In this document: positions 1-6,240 of the stretch, one piece after another | Numbering within the stretch: position 1 is the first letter of the stretch | Layout: the number at the start of each line of letters is the position of its first letter | Assembly: GCA_946480545.1 (NCBI GenBank) | Contig: CAMLKY010000129.1 | Coordinates: forward strand, 1-6,282 | Origin: an uncultured Acidobacteriota bacterium | Lineage (GTDB): Bacteria > Acidobacteriota > Blastocatellia > Pyrinomonadales > Pyrinomonadaceae | Reading direction: 5' to 3' | Length of the DNA: 6,282 nt | Notes under the pieces: generated by a model | The model's input: the letters and a program-made list of their open reading frames with translations, nothing else | The model's database searches: none | What the model was told of the DNA's origin: nothing | Translations under genes and position numbers: made by a program

Positions 1-2
1 CA

Positions 3-1046
3 TTTTGGGGACAGGGCGATGCAGCTCCGCAGGGATTCTGGGCCAACCTCAAGAACAAGGTCGGACTCGGACCGCAGAACAACGAGCTCGAGTTTCAGAA
101 ATTCCTCGATACCAAGGTCGCACTTCTAAAAGAGGGCAATCCTCAGATGAAGGATCGAGAGATCTCGGAAGAAGAAAAGACACAGGCTAAGGACATCTTT
201 GCCAAGATCGAGATCTACGAAAAAGAGTACGAAGACAAAGTCGACGCGGGCGAGATCGACAAGGCGTTCCAGGACAAAGTGAACCTGCAGGTCAAACTCC
301 AGCAGGCGCAGTTCCTCGCACGTATCTATTCGGACAAGCTGGCCGAGAAGGTCAAGGTGACTGACGAAGAGATCGCGAAGTACATCGCCGAACATCCGGA
401 CCTCGACACCAGCCAGAAGAAAGCAAAGGCCGAAGAGATCCTGAACCGTGCAAAGGCGGGTGAAGATTTCGCCGCACTTGCTAACGAGTTCTCGGAAGAT
501 CCGGGCAATATGGATCCGAAGACCCAGGAGAAGAAGGGCGGGCTTTACGCCGATACTCCGAAAGGCCGGATGGTACCGGCGTTCGAGCAGGCGGCACTCG
601 CGCTCGAGCCGGGTCAGGTCGCGCCGAATCTGGTCGAGACGGACTACGGCTATCACATCTTGAAGCTCGAGAAGAAGGGCGAGGGCAAGGATCCGTCGGG
701 ACAACCGACCGAAACTTATGACGTTCGCCATATCCTGATCTCGACGGGTTACAAAGATCCGAAGAACCCGATGGGCCGTGAGGAGCCGGTCAAGAACTAC
801 GTTCGACGCACGCTGGAGGAAGAGAAGGAAAAGAAGCTCATCGATGAACTGGTCGCTGCTAATCACGTCCAGATCCCCGAAGACTTTACTGTTCCGGAAG
901 TCTCGGACGAGCAGATCAAAGAAATGATGGAGCGTCAGCGACAGCAGCAGATGCCGATGGGCGTGGACGAAACCGGTGAGCAGCCTGTTCAGCCGAAGAG
1001 CAATCCGAAAGCAAACGACGGAAAGGCGGACACCAAGAAGAAATAA
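3..1046 (+). CDS. SurA/PrsA-like peptidyl-prolyl cis-trans isomerase, C-terminal part (5' truncated by window)
   Basis: The frame is open from base 3 with no convincing start, so the gene begins upstream; 347 residues are visible. Residues 1-130 are charged and helical, like the chaperone part of SurA/PrsA foldases. Residues 140-224 carry most of a parvulin domain: KAKAEEIL, AGEDFAALANEFSEDPG, the GGLY turn, VPAFEQAALALEPGQ and the terminal GYHILKLE strand (bases 648-671, His218). The usual first strand (xRHIL) is missing before KAKAEEIL, but YDVRHILIST occurs just after the last strand (His243, bases 729-731), suggesting a permuted domain. The tail from about residue 305 is a Gln/Met-, Pro- and Lys-rich, probably disordered, extension. 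Known role of the family: proline isomerisation and folding of exported proteins. Periplasmic location is inferred, since the signal peptide is out of view. The next gene starts 5 bp after the stop, so they are probably co-transcribed. Confidence 0.9.
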   Translation, partial: FWGQGDAAPQGFWANLKNKVGLGPQNNELEFQKFLDTKVALLKEGNPQMKDREISEEEKTQAKDIFAKIEIYEKEYEDKVDAGEIDKAFQDKVNLQVKLQQAQFLARIYSDKLAEKVKVTDEEIAKYIAEHPDLDTSQKKAKAEEILNRAKAGEDFAALANEFSEDPGNMDPKTQEKKGGLYADTPKGRMVPAFEQAALALEPGQVAPNLVETDYGYHILKLEKKGEGKDPSGQPTETYDVRHILISTGYKDPKNPMGREEPVKNYVRRTLEEEKEKKLIDELVAANHVQIPEDFTVPEVSDEQIKEMMERQRQQQMPMGVDETGEQPVQPKSNPKANDGKADTKKK

Positions 1047-1051
1047 AACCA

Positions 1052-1906
1052 GTGGAGATCGGTGATTACCGAATCGAGATAATTCCTGATACCGAATTCA
1101 GGTTGGACGGCGGGGCGATGTTTGGAGTCGTCCCGCGTGTTCTTTGGGGACGCCTTTGCCCGCCCGACGAGCTCAACCGCGTCAGCTTGAACATGAACTG
1201 TGTCTACGTCGACACGGGCAAAGAAAAGATCCTGATCGAGACCGGGATCGGCGAAAAATGGTCCGGGAAAGAAACGGCGATGTATGGGATCTTTCGTAAG
1301 AAATCTCTCGCCGACACGCTTTTCGAGAATGCGGGCGTAACGGCTGATGAGATCACGATCGTGGTGAACACGCACCTTCATTTCGATCACGCGGGCGGCA
1401 ATACAAAGACCGCCGGCGGGGATGGCACTTCCGATCCTCCCTTCGTTCCCCAGTTCAAGAACGCTCGTTACTTCGTTTCCGAATCCGAGCTTGAGCATGC
1501 GCAGCAACCTCACGAGCGCGACCGTGCGAGTTACCTGAGCGAGAACTGGCAACCGATGATCGATTCGGGTCAGCTCGAGCTAAAGCCCGACGATTACGAG
1601 GTCGTCGACGGCCTGCGGCTTCAAACGATTCCCGGGCATTCGAGGACGATGCAGACATGGAAGCTGGATCGGGGCGGTCAGACCGTGTATGGCTTCGCCG
1701 ATCTGATCCCGACTCGACACCATCTCGCACCGGCCTGGATCATGGGTTACGATCTATATCCGATCGAAACTTTGGAGTTCAAGAAACGTGTATTGCCGCA
1801 GGCGTTGAGAGAGAATTGGCTCTGCCTGTTTTATCACGATATCGACCGACCTTTACGAAGGCTTGAAGCGGTTGACGGTAAGATAGTCTCGGTTGCCGTC
1901 AATTGA
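1052..1906 (+). CDS. Metallo-beta-lactamase-fold hydrolase (AttM/AiiA-like group), substrate unknown
   Basis: This 284-residue protein has the full dinuclear-metal set of the MBL superfamily: HLHFDH (His108, His110, Asp112, His113), His196 in IPGHS, Asp217 in GFADLIPT and His262 in FYHD. No ligand is missing, so it should be an active zinc hydrolase. The N-terminal stretch with FRLDGGAMFGVVP, then KILIETGIGEKW at 59-70, matches the style of MBL hydrolases related to acyl-homoserine lactonases, but the family also holds many unrelated esterases and lactonases, so no substrate is assigned. No signal peptide or membrane segment is seen; cytosolic. The start is GTG at 1052, chosen because the first ATG (1118, residue 23) would cut off the conserved FRLDGGAMFG segment. 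No clear Shine-Dalgarno precedes it; translation may be coupled to the isomerase gene ending 5 bp upstream. The next gene begins 37 bp downstream. Confidence 0.88.
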   Translation: MEIGDYRIEIIPDTEFRLDGGAMFGVVPRVLWGRLCPPDELNRVSLNMNCVYVDTGKEKILIETGIGEKWSGKETAMYGIFRKKSLADTLFENAGVTADEITIVVNTHLHFDHAGGNTKTAGGDGTSDPPFVPQFKNARYFVSESELEHAQQPHERDRASYLSENWQPMIDSGQLELKPDDYEVVDGLRLQTIPGHSRTMQTWKLDRGGQTVYGFADLIPTRHHLAPAWIMGYDLYPIETLEFKKRVLPQALRENWLCLFYHDIDRPLRRLEAVDGKIVSVAVN

Positions 1907-1933
1907 ATCCACACGCACTTTTTCTATTTTGTC

Positions 1934-1937
1934 GAGG
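1934..1937 (+). promoter_or_regulatory. Ribosome binding site for the small secreted protein
   Basis: GAGG followed by T lies 6 bases before the ATG at 1944. It decides the start: an in-frame TTG at 1893 lies inside the preceding gene and has no comparable site, while starting at 1944 gives a clean signal peptide at the N-terminus. Confidence 0.65.
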
Positions 1938-1943
1938 TACTCT

Positions 1944-2426
1944 ATGAAACTTTTGTCGATAGTCTTTTTCTGTATCACACTTTTTGCTGTCGGTTCGCAC
2001 ACGACTTTCGGTCAGTCCGAAAAAGAGAATGTCGTCGCTGCGGCTCGCGCCTTGGCCAGCGGGCCGCTCACCAAGGATACCGCCAAGATGGCGGATCGCG
2101 CCCTCAAGTGGGCGATCGAAACGGATGAGGTGAGCTTGATCGCCTGCGGCGGAACATTCACTTTGTTCTCTGACAAGAAGAACAAGCACAGCAGCCTGAT
2201 GACGATGGCGTACACCATCGGAATGGCGGCGCATAAGATCGAAAATCCGAAGGCCGATGAGAATGCTACGCAGTTGGCGGGACTGGAGACGGCCCTGAAC
2301 GCCTATGAGATCGCCGTAAAGGAAAAACCAAAGACCAACGCAGAGCAGGTCGATGCGCTTCTGGCAAAACGGGCGAACGGCGAACTCGCCGCGCTCGTGA
2401 ACGCTGCGGACTGCGGTAAAAAATAA
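1944..2426 (+). CDS. Small secreted helical protein of unknown function
   Basis: A 160-residue protein. Residues 1-23 form a typical Sec signal peptide (Met-Lys, hydrophobic core [14 protein letters not shown], then SHTTFG before QSEK), with cleavage likely after Gly23; Cys10 sits in the hydrophobic core and does not form a lipobox. The mature part of about 137 residues is mostly helical, with two cysteines, Cys68 (LIACGG) and Cys157 (four residues from the end), that could pair in the periplasm. It resembles, from memory, small exported proteins common in Acidobacteriota with an AxxWxIET...C...KNK...YTIGMAAxKIE pattern; none has a function known to me. It lies between an MBL hydrolase and mtnP, 8 bp from the latter, so probably sits in their operon, though this does not reveal its role. 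The start at 1944 is supported by GAGG 6 bases upstream. Confidence 0.8.
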   Translation: MKLLSIVFFCITLFAVGSHTTFGQSEKENVVAAARALASGPLTKDTAKMADRALKWAIETDEVSLIACGGTFTLFSDKKNKHSSLMTMAYTIGMAAHKIENPKADENATQLAGLETALNAYEIAVKEKPKTNAEQVDALLAKRANGELAALVNAADCGKK

Positions 2427-2434
2427 TCGCGCGA

Positions 2435-3307
2435 ATGGAACAAACAAGAATCGGAATAATCGGAGGCTCGGGTCTTTATCAAATGCCCGAGCTTCAAAAT
2501 GTAAGAGAACAGCGAGTCGAAACGCCGTTTGGCGATCCGTCCGACGCGTTCATCATCGGCGAGCTCGACGGCGTCACGGTCGCGTTTCTGCCTCGACATG
2601 GTCGCGGTCATAGGCTGCTTCCGACAGAGCTTCCCTTCCGGGCAAATATCTATGCGATGAAATTGCTCGGTGTCGAATACATCTTGTCTGTCTCCGCCGT
2701 CGGGAGTCTCCAGGAGAAATACCGGCCGACCGACATGGTGATACCCGACCAGTTTTTCGACCGGACGCGCGGCCGCGTAAAGGAATCGACCTTTTTCGGC
2801 GAGGGTATCGTTGGCCATGTCGCGCTTGCTCATCCGGTTTGCAGCGAGCTCGGTGACATCCTGCAGGCCTCCTGCAAATCGGTGGGTGCCATTGCTCACC
2901 GGGGCGGAACGTATCTCTGCATGGAAGGTCCGGCGTTTTCAACGAAAGCCGAATCGAATGTCTATCGTCAGTGGGGCATGGACGTCATCGGTATGACGAA
3001 CCTGCAGGAAGCAAAGCTCGCTCGCGAGGCTGAGATCGCGTATGCGACGCTCGCGCTCGTGACCGACTACGATTGCTGGCACGAAGACCACGACAGCGTA
3101 ACGGTCGACATGGTCATCGAATACCTGAATAAGAATGTTCGGAATGCCCAATTGATTCTCAAAGATGCTGTCCAGCGAGTCGCGTCGAAGGAGACTCCGA
3201 ACCAGTATCGTGACGCCATCAAAAGCGCGATCTTCACCGCACCCGACCTTTGGCCGGAAGAGACGTTTAAGAAGCTCGAGGCTATTATTGGGAAGTATCG
3301 GCTATAG
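2435..3307 (+). CDS. mtnP: S-methyl-5'-thioadenosine phosphorylase
   Basis: 290 residues, normal for the family. Cleaves 5'-methylthioadenosine, the by-product of polyamine and other SAM-dependent syntheses, with phosphate to adenine and 5-methylthioribose-1-phosphate; cytosolic. Visible hallmarks in order: GIIGGSGLY (7-15, phosphate loop), LPRHGRGH (52-59), SVSAVGSL (85-92), [12 protein letters not shown] (163-174, ribose/base pocket), [15 protein letters not shown] (186-200) and TDYDCWHE (210-217). The Asp pair at 211 and 213 in TDYDCW marks 6-aminopurine specificity; purine nucleoside phosphorylases have Asn there. The more usual MPE is LQE at 190-192, probably a lineage variant. It starts 8 bp after the preceding stop without an obvious ribosome site, consistent with coupled translation. 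No other methionine-salvage gene (mtnA, mtnB etc.) is in the window; a PfkB kinase follows 1.2 kb downstream. Confidence 0.96.
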   Translation: MEQTRIGIIGGSGLYQMPELQNVREQRVETPFGDPSDAFIIGELDGVTVAFLPRHGRGHRLLPTELPFRANIYAMKLLGVEYILSVSAVGSLQEKYRPTDMVIPDQFFDRTRGRVKESTFFGEGIVGHVALAHPVCSELGDILQASCKSVGAIAHRGGTYLCMEGPAFSTKAESNVYRQWGMDVIGMTNLQEAKLAREAEIAYATLALVTDYDCWHEDHDSVTVDMVIEYLNKNVRNAQLILKDAVQRVASKETPNQYRDAIKSAIFTAPDLWPEETFKKLEAIIGKYRL

Positions 3308-3318
3308 TTTTCTGTCCT

Positions 3319-3383
3319 TCCGTGTTTTCTGTGTATTCGGTGGTTAGCTGTTTTTCGACCACCGAATCCACTGAAAACACGGA
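3319..3383. repeat. Imperfect inverted repeat with 26-bp arms, REP-like
   Basis: The left arm 3319-3344 pairs with 3358-3383 around a 13-base loop; two mismatches in 26 positions. The left arm and the first loop bases read as three degenerate 9-bp units, CCGTGTTTT, CTGTGTATT and CGGTGGTTA (3320-3346). No T-run follows the right arm, so it is not a typical intrinsic terminator, although it could stabilise the 3' end of the mtnP transcript or slow polymerase. From memory, phrases of this kind (repeated CCGTGT-TTT and CCGTGGTTA) recur between genes in several bacterial phyla, so I take it as a dispersed element rather than a gene-specific structure. It occupies half of the 126-bp gap between mtnP and the TPR-like gene. 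Confidence 0.8.
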
Positions 3384-3433
3384 TTAGAGGAACAAACCAA
3401 ATTGACCACAATCTCATCTCTTTACTTAGTTAT

Positions 3434-3889
3434 ATGGAGAGAATCGCACCGATCATTTTATTAGTACTCGCCTTTTGTATTTCGGGTATCGCACAGCGCA
3501 ACATCGATCCGGCTATCGATCGTGATCCGATACTCGAGCAGGACGCGAAACACAATCTCGACGTGGCGTGGCAGGCGTACAGGTTGAAAAAGGCCTATAA
3601 GGGCGTGTTGATGCGCTTCGAGGAAACGTTCGCGGCGTATCCCGAGTTTTCCAAGATGGACGAGTTTCTGTATCTCGCCGGGATGAGCAGCTATTACCTC
3701 TCCGAGAACAAGGGCAAGCAGAAAGTGAATCTGAGCTCTGAGAAAGAAAAAGATAAATACGCTCCGGCAAAATTGCGCGAAGACGCCGTGGCGTATCTCG
3801 CGATGCTGATCGAGAAGCACCCTCAAAGCCAGTACCGGGACGAGGCGGAAAAGACCCTTACCCTTTTAAAGACGTCGGCAACCAAGTAG
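3434..3889 (+). CDS. Short exported BamD/TPR-like protein
   Basis: A 151-residue protein with an N-terminal signal peptide (residues 1-20, core PIILLVLAFCISGIA, probable cleavage before Gln21). Cys15 is preceded by Phe, so it does not fit a lipobox and the protein is probably soluble in the periplasm. The rest looks like two or three TPR-type helix pairs: 40-70 (AWQAYRLKKAYKGVLMRFEETFAAYP), 73-90 (SKMDEFLYLAGMSSYYLS) and 112-146 (AKLREDAVAYLAMLIEKHPQSQYRDEAEKTLTLL). The phrase LIEKHPQSQYRDEA is typical of BamD/YbgF outer-membrane assembly proteins, where each repeat ends in a P-x-S-xY-x-(D/E)EA turn. BamD itself is about 240 residues with five TPRs, so this is a short relative and need not belong to the BAM complex. 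No clear ribosome site; the ATG at 3434 is fixed by the signal peptide. A lysine-rich linker (93-110) separates the repeats. Confidence 0.75.
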   Translation: MERIAPIILLVLAFCISGIAQRNIDPAIDRDPILEQDAKHNLDVAWQAYRLKKAYKGVLMRFEETFAAYPEFSKMDEFLYLAGMSSYYLSENKGKQKVNLSSEKEKDKYAPAKLREDAVAYLAMLIEKHPQSQYRDEAEKTLTLLKTSATK

Positions 3890-3924
3890 CTTACTGGCGT
3901 CGTGTGTTTCGATCAGTGATTCCT

Positions 3925-4068
3925 GCATAGCCACGGCGCTTTAGCCCGTGGCCAGAACGCCCGTAGGATCGGCAGGGCGTTAACGCCCTTACAGCCATAA
4001 GCCCGTTGAAACGGGCTCGGGGGATGGCCTCGTTCATGCGATCCACGCCGTAAACTGCGTGGCTATGC
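3925..4068. repeat. Composite repeat: four hairpins bounded by an 11-bp inverted repeat
   Basis: The 191-bp gap between the TPR-like and VOC genes is almost filled by this element. Outer arms: GCATAGCCACG (3925-3935) and its exact complement at 4058-4068. Inside are: hairpin 1, GCCACGG 3930-3936 with CCGTGGC 3946-3952 plus an inner GC/GC pair; a perfect 16-bp palindrome AGGGCGTTAACGCCCT (3974-3989); hairpin 2, AGCCCGTT (4000-4007) with AACGGGCT (4010-4017); and hairpin 3, CCACGC (4043-4048) with GCGTGG (4057-4062). All four have G+C-rich stems capped by TTAA/TGAA/TAAA-type tips. No coding frame crosses it, no target duplication flanks it and no transposase is present. It resembles REP/BIME-type dispersed elements and ends 12 bp before the VOC gene's ATG. 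Confidence 0.82.
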
Positions 4069-4080
4069 TAGAACCAGAAC

Positions 4081-4458
4081 ATGAACCTGAACCAAGTAAC
4101 CATCTACACGGACAAACCTACAGAGACCGCTGAGTTTTTCCAGAAGCTCGGCCTATCGCTTATTGTCGATTCGCTTCCGCGTTATGCCAGGCTCGAGTGC
4201 CCCGACGGCGAATCCACGCTCTCAATACAGCAGGACGATGCTGCGACAGTATCGAACAACGTTGTGCTGTATTTCGAGTGCGACGATCTCGATGCTGTTG
4301 TCGAAGAACTCAAGACAATTGGCCTCGTGTTCGACGAAGACCCAACCGACCGCCCATGGCTCTGGCGGCAGGCTTACCTGAAAGATCCGAACGGCAATAA
4401 GATCTGCCTTTTTCACGCGGGAGAGAATCGCAAAAACCCGCCTTGGCGTGTAAAATAG
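4081..4458 (+). CDS. VOC-fold (glyoxalase/bleomycin-resistance/dioxygenase superfamily) protein
   Basis: A 125-residue single VOC domain made of two beta-alpha-beta-beta-beta halves: NQVTIYTDKPTETAEFFQKLGLSLI (4-28) opens the first and NVVLYFECDDLDAVVEELKTIG (60-81) the second, ending in YLKDPNGNKICLFHAGENR (99-117). Members include glyoxalase I, antibiotic-binding proteins and ring-cleaving dioxygenases. The usual metal residues are not in place: the first strand has Gln5 instead of His, and the Glu normally after DP-x-GN is Cys108 (KICLFH). It may therefore bind ligand without metal or use other residues; ICLFHAGENRKNPPWR at the C-terminus looks like a conserved subfamily mark. Cytosolic, no signal peptide. 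The ATG at 4081 has no clear ribosome site and lies 12 bp after the repeat element, so its transcript leader would carry hairpins if transcription begins upstream. Substrate unknown. Confidence 0.87.
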   Translation: MNLNQVTIYTDKPTETAEFFQKLGLSLIVDSLPRYARLECPDGESTLSIQQDDAATVSNNVVLYFECDDLDAVVEELKTIGLVFDEDPTDRPWLWRQAYLKDPNGNKICLFHAGENRKNPPWRVK

Positions 4459-4484
4459 CGGCTTGTTTTAATTATCCTTTTCTC

Positions 4485-4490
4485 GGAGAA
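4485..4490 (+). promoter_or_regulatory. Probable ribosome binding site of the PfkB kinase gene
   Basis: GGAGAA lies 10 bases before the ATG at 4501, in an A+T-richer 42-bp gap after the VOC gene. Spacing is slightly long but it is the best purine match upstream of any gene in the right half of the window. Confidence 0.5.
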
Positions 4491-4500
4491 CGATTCTTAC

Positions 4501-5439
4501 ATGTCATTAACAGTAGTTGGGTCCGTCGCTTTCGACGCACTCGAATCACCGTTCGGAAAGCGCGAGCGGATCCTGGGCGGTGCCGCGACGCATTTTTCGC
4601 TTTCGGCGAGTTTCTTTACAAACGTTAACGCGGTAGGCGTGGTCGGCGGCGACTTCGGCGACGAGGAGTGGGCAGTATTCAAACGCCACTCGATAAACAC
4701 CGACGACATCGAGGTCGTGCCCGACGGCAAAACTTTCTTTTGGAGCGGCCGTTATGACTACGACATGAACACGGCCCACACCCTGGATACGCAACTGAAC
4801 GTGTTCGCAGATTTTGATCCAAAGCTGTCCGATAATTCAAAGAACGCACGCCTCCTGTTCCTTGCAAACATCCAACCGACGCTGCAGCGCGGCGTCCGCG
4901 AGCAGTGCACGTCGGCCGAGTTCGTCGCGATGGACACGATGAACTATTGGATCTCGTCCACGAAGGACGAATTGATCGAGACGATAAAGGTCGTCGACTG
5001 CATCGTTATTAACGATGCGGAAGCGCGCCAGTTAACGGATGAGCCGAACATCCATAAGGCGGCGCGGGCGATAATGGACCTCGGTCTTCGGGCCGTCGTG
5101 ATCAAGCGTGGCGAGTACGGCGCGACCCTGTTTACGAAAGACGGTTACTTCTCTGCTCCGGCCTATCCGCTCGAATCGGTTTTTGATCCGACGGGTGCCG
5201 GAGACACGTTCGCCGGCGGGTTCATGGGATATCTCGCGAGCCAGTCGGAGATCAATGACGATTCGATGCGGCGCGCATGCATCTACGGATCGGTGATGGC
5301 GTCGTTCAACGTCGAGAAGTTCGGAACGGAGCGCGTCGATGCACTCGATTATCCGGAGATCAACCAGCGGTTTCGCGATTTCAAACGCATCACGCATTTC
5401 GAGGACATCGCATTTGAACGCGCATCGACCGCAAGCTGA
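4501..5439 (+). CDS. PfkB-family (ribokinase-like) carbohydrate/nucleoside kinase
   Basis: 312 residues, the normal length for the family, which phosphorylates a hydroxymethyl group of a sugar or nucleoside with ATP in the cytosol. Visible marks: the N-terminal strand SLTVVGSVAFDALE, the first signature region GGAATHFSLSASFF (26-39), VGVVGGDFGDEEW (45-57), the NDAEARQL motif (171-178), VVIKRGEYGA (199-208), and the second PfkB signature DPTGAGDTFAGGFMGY (229-244) with the catalytic base Asp235 and the GAG anion hole. The substrate-binding Asn usual near GG-x-x-x-N is replaced by His31, so the substrate is probably not ribose or fructose phosphate. The stretch KTFFWSGRYDYDMNTAHTLDTQLN (77-100) looks strongly conserved in a broadly distributed but uncharacterised subgroup. 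Nearness to mtnP makes a role in nucleoside or methylthio-sugar salvage possible, not shown. It is followed after 39 bp by a membrane protein gene. Confidence 0.92.
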   Translation: MSLTVVGSVAFDALESPFGKRERILGGAATHFSLSASFFTNVNAVGVVGGDFGDEEWAVFKRHSINTDDIEVVPDGKTFFWSGRYDYDMNTAHTLDTQLNVFADFDPKLSDNSKNARLLFLANIQPTLQRGVREQCTSAEFVAMDTMNYWISSTKDELIETIKVVDCIVINDAEARQLTDEPNIHKAARAIMDLGLRAVVIKRGEYGATLFTKDGYFSAPAYPLESVFDPTGAGDTFAGGFMGYLASQSEINDDSMRRACIYGSVMASFNVEKFGTERVDALDYPEINQRFRDFKRITHFEDIAFERASTAS

Positions 5440-5478
5440 CGGCGGATAACGCGCCCTCGAATTTTCGCGACTCGACTC

Positions 5479-6240
5479 ATGGCAAAGCAACTCGACAATT
5501 CATTTGTCCGGTTTTCGCAGCATCGCAGCAATGCTCCGCTTACCGGGCTTAGTGTGTCGGTCGGCCTTTGTCTGGTCGGCGGCCTTGGTCTGGCGTTGCT
5601 GCTTCAAATGTGGCCGTTCGTGGCGCTGTTCGCGATGTCGCTAGTCGGACTTTTGATCTATTCATTCTTAAGTAGCCGAACCGCGCGGCGGTTGGCTGCA
5701 GCACAGGACGAAGCTCGTATCGAATGGGAATCGGCGCTGCCGGAAGTTCAGCGTCAGAGCCTCAATCTGGAGGTGGTCGAGCTGTCGCGGCTGCTCGAAG
5801 TAAGTACCGAACAGATAAGCGATCTGCAGTCGGCGTACATCGTTGCCGAAGACCTGGCCCTCCGACAGATCCAGCAGGAAGAGCGTGTGCCGCTGCTGCG
5901 TCATGTAAGTCTGGGAGATGTTCCTTTCGACGCGGTGCTCGTAAAGGGCGACGTCATAATCTGCGCCGAGGTCGCGTTTCTTGTTGCTCCGGAGTTGAGA
6001 CAGGAACGGATCGACTCGATGCTGAAAAAGATGGCCCGCGTCCAGACCATCGTCGCGCAGATGAGCGCGGTTATGAACGTGCGGCTGATGGTCATCCTGG
6101 TAACCCAGCTCACATTCGAGGACGAGGAGCTGCTTCGAAAACGGCTGAACACGGCAAAGAGATTTCCGGAATCACCGGTGGATATCGAAATCAGGTTTCT
6201 CGATTTCGAGGCGCTGCAGAGGATTTATGTTACGGATTAG
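5479..6240 (+). CDS. Two-TM membrane protein with a degenerate PD-(D/E)XK-like cytosolic domain; function unknown
   Basis: 253 residues. A polar N-terminus (1-20) is followed by two hydrophobic helices, about 22-42 and 45-64, joined by a very short turn (QMWP), so both termini should face the same side, probably the cytosol given RTARR after the second helix. Residues 66-135 are charged and helical, possibly coiled coil. Residues 136-250 form an alpha/beta domain: FDAVLVKGDVIICAEVAFLV (150-169), a long helix (172-198), a strand RLMVILVT (202-209), a helix, and a closing strand DIEIRFLDFE. The FDAVL...xxxxEVAF layout matches the core of restriction-endonuclease-like folds (Asp151, Glu164), but the lysine expected at 166 is Ala, so catalysis is unlikely. 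I do not recognise a named family. The start is the ATG at 5479; no clear ribosome site. It is in line with the PfkB gene 39 bp upstream. Confidence 0.72.
   Translation: MAKQLDNSFVRFSQHRSNAPLTGLSVSVGLCLVGGLGLALLLQMWPFVALFAMSLVGLLIYSFLSSRTARRLAAAQDEARIEWESALPEVQRQSLNLEVVELSRLLEVSTEQISDLQSAYIVAEDLALRQIQQEERVPLLRHVSLGDVPFDAVLVKGDVIICAEVAFLVAPELRQERIDSMLKKMARVQTIVAQMSAVMNVRLMVILVTQLTFEDEELLRKRLNTAKRFPESPVDIEIRFLDFEALQRIYVTD

Noticed and set aside
126..866. 246-codon open frame on the minus strand opposite the isomerase gene
   Set aside because: It mirrors a strongly supported parvulin gene; the translation is Leu/Arg/Asp-rich with no domain, as expected from the complement of Lys/Glu/Asp-rich codons.
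1903..1930. Promoter-like TTGAAT / 16 bp / TATTTT
   Set aside because: Only 4 of 6 matches in each box, and transcription would start on the ribosome binding site of the next gene.
1893..1943. In-frame TTG start giving a 17-residue longer secreted protein
   Set aside because: It overlaps the MBL gene, has no ribosome site and would bury the signal peptide; ATG 1944 with GAGG upstream fits better.
2303..2942. Overlapping minus-strand frames across mtnP
   Set aside because: They lie opposite a full-length conserved enzyme gene, show no recognisable domain and have no independent start signals.
3319..3383. Rho-independent terminator after mtnP
   Set aside because: The stem has a 13-base loop and no T-run after the right arm; better described as a REP-like inverted repeat.
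3402..3430. TTGACC as a -35 box for the TPR-like gene
   Set aside because: No acceptable -10 hexamer at 16-18 bp (best is CTTAGT), so a promoter cannot be supported.
3434..3496. Lipoprotein signal in the TPR-like protein
   Set aside because: The only Cys (residue 15) lies in the hydrophobic core preceded by Phe, which does not match the lipobox consensus.
3925..4068. CRISPR array or tRNA-like structure in the hairpin cluster
   Set aside because: The hairpin stems differ in sequence and there are no equal-length spacers; no tRNA arms, anticodon loop or CCA pattern can be drawn.
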